The notes beneath the pieces were generated by a model. That model saw only the letters and a list, made by a program, of their open reading frames with translations, was not told the DNA's origin and searched no databases. DNA of 64,000 bases from an uncultured Spartobacteria bacterium (GTDB taxonomy: Bacteria; Verrucomicrobiota; Verrucomicrobiia; Chthoniobacterales; JAATET01). The DNA is taken from the NCBI GenBank assembly GCA_937901895.1, contig CALGTD010000004.1, forward strand, positions 35,483 through 99,482. Reading direction: 5' to 3'. The translations under genes were made by a program, and so were the position numbers. Below, piece by piece: positions 27,005-35,969 of the stretch (position 1 is the first letter of the stretch; each line of letters begins with the position of its first letter).

Positions 27005-27113
27005 AAGGGAGCGCGAAATATGCAGGGGCGAAGGGTGGGGTGCAATCTTTTTTCCGAGGAAAATTGAAACGCGAAATTTGCCTCGGGATGCTCCGTCCGC
27101 TATCTAGGGGCAA

Positions 27114-28616
27114 ATGGAGCGGGATGTCGTGATTCTTGGAGGCGCGCTGTCGGGCGCCTCGCTGGGGCTGTTGTTGCGGCGGGAGGCCCCGGATCTCACC
27201 GTGCTGATCGTCGAGCGGAGTGAGCAGTTTGACCGCAAGGTTGGCGAGGCGACGACGGAGATCAGCGGCGAGTTTCTGAACAAGCGGCTGGCGCTCACGA
27301 GCTATCTCGCGCACCACCACATTTCGAAGCAGGGGTTGCGGATGTGGTTCACGCACGATGCGGACACGCCGTTCGAGGACTGCGCGGAGATCGGCACCAA
27401 CTACCAGGTGCGGGTTCCGGCGTTTCAGATCGACCGGGAAAAACTGGATGAACACATCCTGCAATGCGCGGAGGCGGAGGGATGCGAGGTCTGGCGGCCG
27501 GCGAAGGTCGAAGAAGTGAACGGAACCTCGGTATCCGTCCAGCGGGGACCGGACCGGGTCGAAGTGCGTGCGCGGTGGGTCATTGATGCCTCGGGGCGCG
27601 CGGCGGTGCTGGCCCGCCGGAATGGCTTTTTCCGTCAGCTCGACGAGCACCCCACGAATGCGATCTGGGCGCGATTTCGCAACGTGCGGGATTGGGATGG
27701 CCATGAAATCCGGACGGAGTTTCCGCGCTACGGGACCTCCTGCATCGCGGGCCGCGGCGCGGCGACGAATCACCTGACAGGCTACGGGTGGTGGTGCTGG
27801 ATCATTCCGCTGAAGGGCGGGGACTTCAGCGCGGGACTCGTTTACGACTCGCGGCTTTTCACGCCGCCTGCGGGAGCGAGACTCGGGGAGCGGTTGAAGG
27901 CGCACCTGATGACGCACCCCGTCGGGCGGGAGATTTTCGCGAATGCCGAGCCGATCGAGAACGACGTGCGCGCGTATTCGAATCTCCCGTATTACAGCGA
28001 GAAGATCGCGGGACCGGGCTGGCAACTCGTCGGCGACGCCGCGGGATTCATGGACCCGCTCTACAGCCCGGGGCTGGACTACTGCTCGTGGACGGTGCGG
28101 CTCGCGCTGGCACGGATCAAGGCCGAGATGGCGGGAACCGCCGTGGATCTCGAGGAAATCAACCGCCGCTTCCGGCAGAGCTACGACACGTGGTTTCGCG
28201 CGCTCTACAAGGACAAGTATTACTACCTCGGCGATGCGGAGCTGATGTCCGCGGCGTATTGGATGGACATCTCGCTCTTTTATCTCGGGCCGATCCGGGA
28301 AATCACCGTGGCCCGTGAGCAGGACTCGGATTGCCTGCCGTTCAACGGTCCCGTGGACACGAAGGCCGGACGATTCATGAAGTTCTACAACCGCCGGCTT
28401 GCCGTGATTGCGCGGAAGCGCCGCGAGGCGGGCTGCTACGGCCGGCACAACACGGGCTGGCGCGAACTCGGCGACGGTTTTGTGCCCGATCTGCGTGTGG
28501 CGCGGTCCTTCTGGCGTGGATTCCGCCGCTGGATTGGCGCGGAGATTCACGCGCTGACGCTGAAGCCCGCCGGTGAGCGGAGCCCAACCAAGATGCAACC
28601 CGCGACCGTTTCCTGA
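27114..28616 (+). CDS. Flavin-dependent halogenase-like FAD oxidoreductase
   Basis: 500-residue FAD enzyme. The Rossmann motif is VVILGGALSGASLGLLLRR; KVGEATTEISGEF corresponds to the halogenase VGEATIP region; and residues 227-232 (WCWIIP) fit the WxWxIP signature that keeps flavin halogenases from acting as monooxygenases. GDAAGFMDPLYSPGLDYC is the second FAD motif. Characterised relatives chlorinate or brominate aromatic rings using FADH2, but many members of the superfamily are reductases or of unknown role. Start is ATG 27114. The gene ends two bases before the GTG of the ubiD gene, so they form an operon. Confidence 0.8.
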   Translation: MERDVVILGGALSGASLGLLLRREAPDLTVLIVERSEQFDRKVGEATTEISGEFLNKRLALTSYLAHHHISKQGLRMWFTHDADTPFEDCAEIGTNYQVRVPAFQIDREKLDEHILQCAEAEGCEVWRPAKVEEVNGTSVSVQRGPDRVEVRARWVIDASGRAAVLARRNGFFRQLDEHPTNAIWARFRNVRDWDGHEIRTEFPRYGTSCIAGRGAATNHLTGYGWWCWIIPLKGGDFSAGLVYDSRLFTPPAGARLGERLKAHLMTHPVGREIFANAEPIENDVRAYSNLPYYSEKIAGPGWQLVGDAAGFMDPLYSPGLDYCSWTVRLALARIKAEMAGTAVDLEEINRRFRQSYDTWFRALYKDKYYYLGDAELMSAAYWMDISLFYLGPIREITVAREQDSDCLPFNGPVDTKAGRFMKFYNRRLAVIARKRREAGCYGRHNTGWRELGDGFVPDLRVARSFWRGFRRWIGAEIHALTLKPAGERSPTKMQPATVS

Positions 28617-28617
28617 C

Positions 28618-30144
28618 GTGGCGTATTCCTCGTATCGTGAGTTTGTGGAGGCGCTTGATCGCGCCGGAGAGTTGCGGCGGATCTCCGAGCCGGTCGCGAC
28701 GGAGCTGGAAATCACCGCGATCGCCGATGCGGAGATGAAATCGCCCGGCGGAGGGAAGGCGCTGCTGTTCGAGAAGCCGACCGTCAATGGTGTGGTGTCG
28801 CCGTTTCCCGTCGCGATCAACACGATGGGCTCGTGGAAACGGATGGCCATGGCGATGAATGCCGAATCCGTCGATGCGGTCGCGGCGGATCTGGCAACGC
28901 TGATGAAGGCAAAGCCCCCGACCGGATTGCGGGACGCAATGAAGCTGCTCGGCACGGCGATCGAACTCCGACACGCGCGGCCGAAGACGGTCCGCACCGG
29001 TCCGTGCAAGGAGGTCATTCATCGCATCGAGAGTCCGGCTGCGAGTGCCACGGGCTGGCCGGCCGCTCCGGACGTCAAGGACCCTTCGACGTTCGATGCG
29101 CAGCCGCCCACGCTGTTGAACCTGCCGATTCTAAGATGCTGGCCGCTGGATGGAGGGAGGTTCGTCACACTGCCGTGCGTGGTCACGAAGGACCCCGACA
29201 CCGGCGAGCGGAATCTCGGGATGTATCGCATCCAGATCTACGACGAGCGCACGACCGGGATGCACTGGCAGCTGCAGAAGGTCGCGGCCCGCCATGGCCG
29301 CCGCTATTACGAAACGGGGGAGCGGATGCCGGTGGTGATCTTCCTAGGCGGGGACCCGGCATTTCCCTTCGCCGCGACGGCGCCGCTCCCGGACGGACTC
29401 GATGAGTTTCTGCTCGCGGGTTACCTGCGACGGAAGTCGATCGAACTCGTGAAGTGCGAGACGTGTGATCTCGAGGTGCCGGCAAACGCGGATTTCGTGA
29501 TCGAGGGATACATCGACCCCACGGAGCCGCTGCGGATGGAGGGGCCATTCGGCGATCACACCGGCTACTACACACTGCCGGAGCCGTATCCCGCGTTTCA
29601 CATCACCGCGATCACGCACCGCAAGGATGCCGTGTATCCCGCGACCATCGTCGGCATTCCGCCGATGGAGGATTTCTACATGGGCGGCGCGTCGGTGAAG
29701 CTGTTCCTGCCGATTTTCCAGATGAACTTCCCGGAGATCGTCGACATCGCGCTGCCGGCGGAGGGCGTTTTTCACAACGCCGTGTTCGTCAGCATTCGCA
29801 AGACGTATCCGATGCAGGCCTACAAGGTGATGCACGGCCTTTGGGGCATGGGACAGATGATGTTCACGAAATATCTCGTCGTGGTGGACGAGGACGTGAA
29901 CGTCCACGACACGAGCGAGGTGCTTTTCCGGCTTTGCGCGAATACCGATCCGCAGCGCGATAGCGTGATGACCCGAGGCCCGGCCGACGTGCTCGACCAT
30001 GCGACGAGCCGGATCGCGGTCGGCTCGAAGCTTGGGATCGATGCCACCCGGAAGCTGCCGGGAGAGGGATTCGATCGGGACTGGCCACCGATCATCCGGA
30101 TGGACGATTCCGTGAAGGAACGGGTGCGGAAGTTTCTCCGATGA
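28618..30144 (+). CDS. UbiD-family decarboxylase, menaquinone-decarboxylase-like
   Basis: 508 residues from the GTG at 28618 (AYSSYREFVEALDRAGELRR), matching the usual UbiD N-terminus; an upstream GTG at 28573 would overlap the halogenase gene. UbiD enzymes use prenylated FMN to remove or add carboxyl groups on unsaturated or aromatic acids. Supporting segments are TAPLPDGLDEFLLAGYLR, EGPFGDHTGYYTLPEPYP, GIPPMEDFYMGG, LPAEGVFHN and KVMHGLWGMGQMMFTKYLVV. These last resemble the SCO4490-type decarboxylase of the futalosine menaquinone route. No UbiX partner or other menaquinone genes are nearby. Alternative: a decarboxylase acting with the adjacent halogenase. Confidence 0.88.
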   Translation: MAYSSYREFVEALDRAGELRRISEPVATELEITAIADAEMKSPGGGKALLFEKPTVNGVVSPFPVAINTMGSWKRMAMAMNAESVDAVAADLATLMKAKPPTGLRDAMKLLGTAIELRHARPKTVRTGPCKEVIHRIESPAASATGWPAAPDVKDPSTFDAQPPTLLNLPILRCWPLDGGRFVTLPCVVTKDPDTGERNLGMYRIQIYDERTTGMHWQLQKVAARHGRRYYETGERMPVVIFLGGDPAFPFAATAPLPDGLDEFLLAGYLRRKSIELVKCETCDLEVPANADFVIEGYIDPTEPLRMEGPFGDHTGYYTLPEPYPAFHITAITHRKDAVYPATIVGIPPMEDFYMGGASVKLFLPIFQMNFPEIVDIALPAEGVFHNAVFVSIRKTYPMQAYKVMHGLWGMGQMMFTKYLVVVDEDVNVHDTSEVLFRLCANTDPQRDSVMTRGPADVLDHATSRIAVGSKLGIDATRKLPGEGFDRDWPPIIRMDDSVKERVRKFLR

Positions 30145-30208
30145 GCATTTAGCCGGAAGAAAATTCGCACGCGCTCGGAGGCTGCGACGTTCGATCCTTG
30201 GGCGATCT

Positions 30209-31699
30209 ATGGTGAAACAGGCTGGTAAGGATGCTCGCTGCGAGACGGGCGTGGAAGGATTGGACGATGTGCTCGCGGGCGGGTTTCCTCCGAATCGCCT
30301 CTACGTCGTGCAGGGCGATCCTGGCGTGGGAAAAACGACGCTGGCCATGCAGTTCCTGCTGGAGGGGGTTCGTCGAGCCGAGCGCGTGCTCTACATCACG
30401 CTTTCGGAAACGAGGGATGAACTCGAATCCATTGCCCGCTCCCATGAATGGGATCTGGAGGGAATCGATCTCTTCGAGCTCTCCTCCATGCAGGCCGCGC
30501 TCGGGGGTGGCACGGAGAACACCTTTTTTCACCCGTCGGATGTGGAACTCGATCGCACGACCCAGGCGTTGCTCAACGAGGTCGAGCGGGTGAACCCGAA
30601 ACGACTTGTCTTCGATTCCCTGTCCGAGTTGCGCATGCTTGCGGAGACGCCGCTGCGTTTTCGGCGGCAGATCCTGCGCCTGAAACAGGCCTTCGCCGGC
30701 CGCAAGTGCACCGTCCTGTTGCTCGATGATCGCACGGCCGGAGCAGGGGATCTGCAGATCGAAAGCATCGCGCACGGGGTGCTCGATCTTCAGCGCCTTT
30801 CGCCCGCATACGGCATGTCGCGGCGGCAGTTGAACGTGCGCAAGGTGCGCGGCGTAAAATTCCGGGAAGGCAATCACGACCTCATCCTGAACACGGGGGG
30901 GATGGTGATCTTTCCCCGACTCGTGGCAGCCGAGCATCATGTTCCGTTTGCGCGGGAATCCTTTCCAAGCGGCATCGCCGCGCTCGATACCCAGCTGGGT
31001 GGCGGTCTGGATTGGGGCACGAGCAACATGTTCATCGGTCCGCCGGGAACGGGAAAGTCCACCCTCGCGTTGCAGTTCGCCCACGCGCTCGCGGGAACCG
31101 GAAAGAAGGCGTATTTCCTCCTGTTCGACGAAACGGTGGGAACGCTGGTGCATCGCGCGGCCCAGCTCGATCTGGAGATTGCCCCTCACATCGAGAGTGG
31201 GCTCGTGCAGGTTGACCAGGTCGACCCGGCCGAAATTTCGCCCGGAGAACTCAGCTATCGCATCCGCAAGAGGGTCGAGGATGGCGTTCAGATGGTCGTC
31301 ATCGACAGCATCAACGGCTACCTCAACGCGACTCCCGAGGAGCGGTTTCTGAATCTTCAGTTGCATGAACTGCTTGCGTATCTGAGCCAGCAGGGTGTCA
31401 TTACGATCATGGTGCTGGCACAGCAGGGCCTGGTGGGATCGGTGGAGTCGTCCGTGGATCTGACGTATCTCGCGGACACCGTGTTGACGCTGCGTTATTA
31501 CGAGTCGCAGGGGGAGATCCGGCAGGCGGTTTCTGTGATCAAGAAGCGCAGCGGCAGTCACGAGCGAACGATCCGGGACCTCTCCATCGAACGCGATGGG
31601 ATTCACGTCGGCGATCCCCTGCGTGGGATGCGGGGCATCCTGTCCGGAATCCCGATGGCTTCCACTGATGACAGCGGATCCCGGCCGCCGGTGGGGTGA
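30209..31699 (+). CDS. KaiC-like double RecA-domain ATPase
   Basis: 496 residues made of two KaiC/RadA-type ATPase domains. Domain 1 has Walker A GDPGVGKT (36-43) and Walker B RLVFDSLSEL; domain 2 has Walker A GPPGTGKS (about 276-283) and Walker B MVVIDSINGYL. Positions corresponding to KaiC's paired catalytic glutamates read SE (YITLSETRDE) and DE (LLFDETVG). No KaiA or KaiB is present, so a cyanobacterial-type clock is not implied. The gene ends three bases before the hybrid kinase ATG. KaiC-kinase pairs are common outside cyanobacteria, and a signalling role together is likely. Confidence 0.92.
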   Translation: MVKQAGKDARCETGVEGLDDVLAGGFPPNRLYVVQGDPGVGKTTLAMQFLLEGVRRAERVLYITLSETRDELESIARSHEWDLEGIDLFELSSMQAALGGGTENTFFHPSDVELDRTTQALLNEVERVNPKRLVFDSLSELRMLAETPLRFRRQILRLKQAFAGRKCTVLLLDDRTAGAGDLQIESIAHGVLDLQRLSPAYGMSRRQLNVRKVRGVKFREGNHDLILNTGGMVIFPRLVAAEHHVPFARESFPSGIAALDTQLGGGLDWGTSNMFIGPPGTGKSTLALQFAHALAGTGKKAYFLLFDETVGTLVHRAAQLDLEIAPHIESGLVQVDQVDPAEISPGELSYRIRKRVEDGVQMVVIDSINGYLNATPEERFLNLQLHELLAYLSQQGVITIMVLAQQGLVGSVESSVDLTYLADTVLTLRYYESQGEIRQAVSVIKKRSGSHERTIRDLSIERDGIHVGDPLRGMRGILSGIPMASTDDSGSRPPVG

Positions 31700-31702
31700 C
31701 GC

Positions 31703-34468
31703 ATGAGCGATTCAGCCGTGATCACCGGGACGGACAATCCTGCGGACCCCACGGTGGAGCTGCGCGTGCTCGTGCTGGCTCCCAGCGCCAACGACGCGCC
31801 GCTGACGTGCCGGTTTCTCGCTGATGCAGGGATGGAGTGCAGAAACTGCACGGACGTCGCGGCGCTGGTGGAGGCTCTGCGCCAGGGGTGCGGGTCGATC
31901 CTCATCGCCGAGGAGGTGCTCGCGAGCCGCGAGGTGCTGAACCTTGTCGACGCACTTGGGGAGCAACCCGCGTGGTCGGACGTTCCGATTACGATCATCA
32001 CCTCCGGTGGAGAGGCCAACCAGACCCGCTTGCGACGGCTCGAGGTCTTCGGCCCGGGAGGAAATGTCGGGCTGCTTGAGCGTCCTTTCCGTCCGGAAAC
32101 GCTGGTCAGTGCCGTGGAGGTCGCCCTCCGCGCAAGGCGCCGCCAGTATGAGACCCGGAATCTCCTGCGCAAACTGGAGGCTGGCGAGGAACGACTCCGG
32201 GGGATCCTTGAAAGCATCAGCGACGCGTTCATCTCGTTCGATCGCGACTGGAGGATCACCTACGTGAATCCCGCGTATTTGCAGCTGGTGGCGCCGTTGT
32301 ATGGATCGGCGGACGATCTGCTGGGGGCGGTGCTCTGGGACAAGTTCCCCGATATCGTGGATACCGAGGTGGGCCGTTTTTACAAACGCGCGATGGAGGA
32401 GCAGGAGGCGGGAAGCTTCGAGGTTTTCTATGCACCACTGCACGCGTGGTTCGACATTCGGGCGTTTCCTTCGGCTCGCGGACTCTCGCTCTATGTGCGG
32501 GACATTTCCCTGCGGAAGGCTCACGAATCCGAGGTGGCTGAGCTGCATGCGCAGCTGCAGGAACAGGCCCGGGTATTCGATACGACGCTCTCGAACATCA
32601 GCGATTTTGCCTACACCTTCGATCGGGACGGACGGTTCATTTACGTAAACAAGCCGCTCCTCGACCTGTGGGGGCTTTCGCTCGAGGAGGCTGTGGGGAA
32701 GAACTTCTTTGACCTCGGCTACGAGCCGGAACTTGCGGCGCGCCTTCAACGCCAGATTGCCGAGGTGTTCGAAACCCGGAAAACGCTGGTCGACGAGACG
32801 CCTTACACGAGCCCGTCCGGCGTGACCGGATACTATGAATACATCCTCAGTCCGGTGATCGAAGCGGACGGGAGTGTCTCCATTGTTGCCGGATCCACCC
32901 GATCGATCACGGAACGAAAGAAGCAGGAGGCACAGCTTGCCAAACTGGCGGCGGACATCGAGGCCCAGGCGCGACTGTTCGACGCGACGCTCTCCAGCAT
33001 CGCCGACCTCGCCTACACGTTCGATACGAGTGGCCGGGTGATCTATGCAAACAAGCCGCTGCTCGAGATCTGGGGCCGCTCGCTCGAGGAGGTGAAGGGG
33101 AAGAATCTTTTCGAGCTGGATTATCCGGAAGCGCTGGCCAGGCGTCTCACCGACGAGCTGCTTCAAGTGGTCGAAACGGGCAAGGCCGTGATGGGCGACG
33201 TGGAATTCACCAGCGCCACGGGCATCACGGATCATCACGAATACATCTACAATCCGGTGTTCGATCCGGCGGGACGCGTCGTCGCGGTGGCGGGCACGAC
33301 CCGCATCGTCACCGAACGCAAGCGCGTGGAGACCGCGATGCAGGAGGCGAAGGATGCCGCGGAGGCGGCAAACCGGTCGAAGGACCATTTTCTTGCGGTG
33401 CTCAGCCACGAGCTGCGCACGCCACTGACGCCCGTGCTGATGACGGCGAGCGTCCTGGAAATGGACCCGAAACTTCCACCGGATCTGCGGGCGGACATGG
33501 CGATGATCCGGCGCAACGTGGAGCTCGAAACGAAGCTGATTGATGATTTGCTGGATCTAAGCCGGATCACGGCCGGAAAGCTTTCGTTGCGACTGCAGGC
33601 GATCCATTTGAACGAAGCGGTGCGGCATGTCGTGGACACCTGCCGCCAGCAAATCCAGCAGAAGGGTGTGGATCTTCGGATCGATCTTGCGAAGGAGGAG
33701 GGATGCGTCCGCGCAGACCCTGCGCGACTTCAGCAAATCCTGTGGAACATCCTCAAAAATGCCGCGAAATTCACGCCGGCGGGAGGCCGAATCGACGTCG
33801 TGACGAATCGAAAGGGGCCCGATCGGTTCGAGGTGATGGTGCGCGACACCGGGGTGGGCATCGATCGCGAAGTGCTTCCACGGATCTTCGATGCGTTCGA
33901 GCAGGGAAATGCGCGGGTGACGCGGGAGTTCGGAGGATTGGGCCTCGGTCTCGCCATCACGAAAGCGCTCGTCGAACTTCACTCGGGCTCCATCCGGGCG
34001 GAAAGCGACGGCCCGAGATCCGGAAGTGCATTCTTTGTCGAGCTGCCCGTTGCCGTTATGGAAGATGAAGCGCCGGATGCGCAGGACGATGGAGGCCGTC
34101 ACGGAGGGGCGCTTCGCATCCTTGTTGTGGAAGATCATGCCGACACCGCCTACATGCTGCGAAAGCTGCTCGATGCGGCGGGACATCGCGTGACCGTCGC
34201 GACCTCCGCGACTGACGCACTGGAAATCGCCAAACGGCAGACGTTCGACCTGCTTGTCAGCGACATCGGACTGCCGGATCTGCCCGGATACGAACTGATG
34301 CGGCAACTCAAGGACCGTGGAAAGATCAAGGGCATCGCCATGAGCGGTTACGGAATGGAGGAGGACATCCGGCGCAGCTTCGAAGCGGGATTCAGCGAGC
34401 ATCTCGTGAAGCCGCTGGATTTTCCGGTGCTCGAGCGGGCGATCCGGCGACTGGCGCAGGGGCTTTGA
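31703..34468 (+). CDS. Hybrid histidine kinase with receiver-like head, three PAS domains and C-terminal receiver
   Basis: 921 residues. Residues 1-140 resemble a receiver (LRVLVLAPSANDAPLTCRFL) without an obvious phospho-acceptor. Three PAS domains follow, starting near 175, 290 and 425 (the latter two paralogous: FAYTFDRDGRFIYVNKPLL, LAYTFDTSGRVIYANKPLL). Then come HisKA with His~568 (AVLSHELRTPLTPV) and HATPase (ILWNILKNAAKFTP, RDTGVGID, GGLGLGLAITKALV). A complete C-terminal receiver has Asp~854 (LLVSDIGLPDLPG) and Lys in HLVKPLD. No membrane helices, so it is a cytoplasmic sensor. It almost touches the KaiC-like gene and is probably cotranscribed. It converges with the phytoene/squalene synthase gene, five bases apart. 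Confidence 0.92.
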   Translation: MSDSAVITGTDNPADPTVELRVLVLAPSANDAPLTCRFLADAGMECRNCTDVAALVEALRQGCGSILIAEEVLASREVLNLVDALGEQPAWSDVPITIITSGGEANQTRLRRLEVFGPGGNVGLLERPFRPETLVSAVEVALRARRRQYETRNLLRKLEAGEERLRGILESISDAFISFDRDWRITYVNPAYLQLVAPLYGSADDLLGAVLWDKFPDIVDTEVGRFYKRAMEEQEAGSFEVFYAPLHAWFDIRAFPSARGLSLYVRDISLRKAHESEVAELHAQLQEQARVFDTTLSNISDFAYTFDRDGRFIYVNKPLLDLWGLSLEEAVGKNFFDLGYEPELAARLQRQIAEVFETRKTLVDETPYTSPSGVTGYYEYILSPVIEADGSVSIVAGSTRSITERKKQEAQLAKLAADIEAQARLFDATLSSIADLAYTFDTSGRVIYANKPLLEIWGRSLEEVKGKNLFELDYPEALARRLTDELLQVVETGKAVMGDVEFTSATGITDHHEYIYNPVFDPAGRVVAVAGTTRIVTERKRVETAMQEAKDAAEAANRSKDHFLAVLSHELRTPLTPVLMTASVLEMDPKLPPDLRADMAMIRRNVELETKLIDDLLDLSRITAGKLSLRLQAIHLNEAVRHVVDTCRQQIQQKGVDLRIDLAKEEGCVRADPARLQQILWNILKNAAKFTPAGGRIDVVTNRKGPDRFEVMVRDTGVGIDREVLPRIFDAFEQGNARVTREFGGLGLGLAITKALVELHSGSIRAESDGPRSGSAFFVELPVAVMEDEAPDAQDDGGRHGGALRILVVEDHADTAYMLRKLLDAAGHRVTVATSATDALEIAKRQTFDLLVSDIGLPDLPGYELMRQLKDRGKIKGIAMSGYGMEEDIRRSFEAGFSEHLVKPLDFPVLERAIRRLAQGL

Positions 34469-34473
34469 TCGTC

Positions 34474-35301
34474 TCAGGAGACCATCGTGCGCGCGGCCAG
34501 CAGAAGCTTCGCCGGTCGTGGCAGGCGGTATCGGTGCGAGATTGTCCGGAAACCGTCACGCTCCATCCGGTCGAGCAGCGTTCTGTAGAGAGTCATCATG
34601 ATGCGGGGCGCCAGAAGCGCACGCCGGTCGGGGGAGGGTAGATTTGCTTCGGCGTGGGCAAAGAATCGCCGTGCGCGGTCCGCCTGGGTCTGGAGAAGGG
34701 AACGGAACGCGGGAGTCGCCTCCGCCTTCACAAGCGTTTCCCGGCTGAGTCCGAAACGCTTGATGTCCTCCGCCGGCAGATAGACGCGGCCATTTTGCAG
34801 GTCTTCGCCGACGTCGCGGAGGATGTTGACGAGTTGCAACGCGATGCCGAGATTCTCGGCGAAGTCGCGGGAACGGTCGCGATCCGCGCCAAGAATTGGG
34901 AGACAGCCGATGCCGACCGCGCTCGCGACGCGCCAGCAATACGTTCGAAGGTCGTCGAACGTTTCGCAGTCGAAGCCCTCGATGTCCATTTCCATTCCGG
35001 CGACGATTTCCCGGAGCACGGGAAGGTCGAGCGCATAACGGTCGTTCAGACGGGAAAGGAAACCGGGCAGCGGCCGGTCGCCATCGAGGGCGGAGCGCCA
35101 TGCATCCAGCGCCGAGCGTTTTTCCGCGCGGGGGACGGTCGGGGAATCGGCGATGTCGTCGAGGATTCGGCAGAAGCGGTAGTAATCGCGCATGTCGGCG
35201 CGGCGATCGCGCGGCAGGCAGAAGAGCGCGAAGGCGAGCGTCGAACTTTTCCGACCTTCGTCGAGTCCGGGCTCGATGGCGGGAGGGATGAAGTCGCTCA
35301 C
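34474..35301 (-). CDS. Squalene/phytoene synthase family enzyme
   Basis: 275 residues from the GTG at 35301, which overlaps the upstream ABC gene stop as GTGA. Head-to-head prenyl transferase joining two prenyl diphosphates. Both Asp-rich motifs are present: FCRILDDIADS and LVNILRDVGEDLQNG. RVYLPAEDIKRFGL is also typical, and so is ALFCLPRDRRADMRDYYRFC. Similarity looks closest to HpnD/CrtB-type proteins, but I cannot separate squalene from phytoene synthase by eye and no hopanoid or carotenoid genes are alongside. It is last in a tightly overlapping three-gene operon. Confidence 0.88.
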   Translation of the reverse strand: MSDFIPPAIEPGLDEGRKSSTLAFALFCLPRDRRADMRDYYRFCRILDDIADSPTVPRAEKRSALDAWRSALDGDRPLPGFLSRLNDRYALDLPVLREIVAGMEMDIEGFDCETFDDLRTYCWRVASAVGIGCLPILGADRDRSRDFAENLGIALQLVNILRDVGEDLQNGRVYLPAEDIKRFGLSRETLVKAEATPAFRSLLQTQADRARRFFAHAEANLPSPDRRALLAPRIMMTLYRTLLDRMERDGFRTISHRYRLPRPAKLLLAARTMVS

Positions 35302-35969
35302 GGGATGCTGACGCGCTCGGAGGCGATGCGACCGGATTCGAGAGTGAGTTCGCGGTCGAACATGCCGGAAAGTCCGGAATCGTTGAAACTCCACAGGCAG
35401 GTTACGCCGAAGCTCTCGACCGCCAGCCGCACGAGCGGAAGGATCGCAACCGGTCGCGCCGGATCGACCAGTGCGAGAATACGGGGCCGGTGAACGAGCG
35501 CGCGGGCGAGAGCGACCTGATGCTGAATTTCCGGGGGCAACGATTCCGCATCGAGATTGCCGATGTCGCCGAGGCCGAACACCGCGAGGAGTTCCGAGAC
35601 GCGGGCGGACGCCTGGTATTCATCCACGCTGGCGATGCGAAAGAGCGGCATGGCAATGTTTTCGGCAACGCTCAACCGCGGGAGTAGACAGGGGTTTGCG
35701 AAGACGTAGCCGAAGGCGGTGTTTCGCATGGCGGCGCGCACATCCTCATCGCGAGGAACGGGATTCCCGAACAACTCGATGCTTCCCGAGTCGGGAGCCT
35801 CCAGCAACGAAAGGGTGTGAAGGAGCAGGGTCTTGCCGCTGCCGGGAGCGCCGAGAATGCCGTGGAGCATGCCCTCCTGCAGGGACAGCGAGATGTCCAC
35901 GAAACGCGACGGCCCGTGCGTCCAGTCGGGCCGGTCGCAGTGAAGTCGGGAGCAGCGGAGCGCGATCAA
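35298..35969 (-). CDS. ABC-type ATP-binding protein with degenerate catalytic motifs
   Basis: 223 residues with an ABC nucleotide-binding fold and intact Walker A (GAPGSGKT). Nearly every other catalytic element is altered. The Q-loop region reads GYVFANP instead of FQ; the signature is LPPEIQHQVALARAL instead of LSGGQ; Walker B is ILALVDPAR, lacking the usual D-E pair; and the switch His is missing (CLWSFND). It may bind ATP but is unlikely to hydrolyse it normally. Start ATG 35969 overlaps the membrane-protein stop (ATGA), and its own stop overlaps the synthase start. Confidence 0.8.
   Translation of the reverse strand: MIALRCSRLHCDRPDWTHGPSRFVDISLSLQEGMLHGILGAPGSGKTLLLHTLSLLEAPDSGSIELFGNPVPRDEDVRAAMRNTAFGYVFANPCLLPRLSVAENIAMPLFRIASVDEYQASARVSELLAVFGLGDIGNLDAESLPPEIQHQVALARALVHRPRILALVDPARPVAILPLVRLAVESFGVTCLWSFNDSGLSGMFDRELTLESGRIASERVSIP

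Noticed and set aside
26982..29018. 678-codon minus-strand open frame
   Set aside because: It runs antisense to the halogenase-like and UbiD genes and through tRNA-Asp; no coherent protein.
30209..31699. Circadian clock gene cluster
   Set aside because: No kaiA or kaiB and altered catalytic glutamates; KaiC-like proteins are widespread in non-clock signalling.
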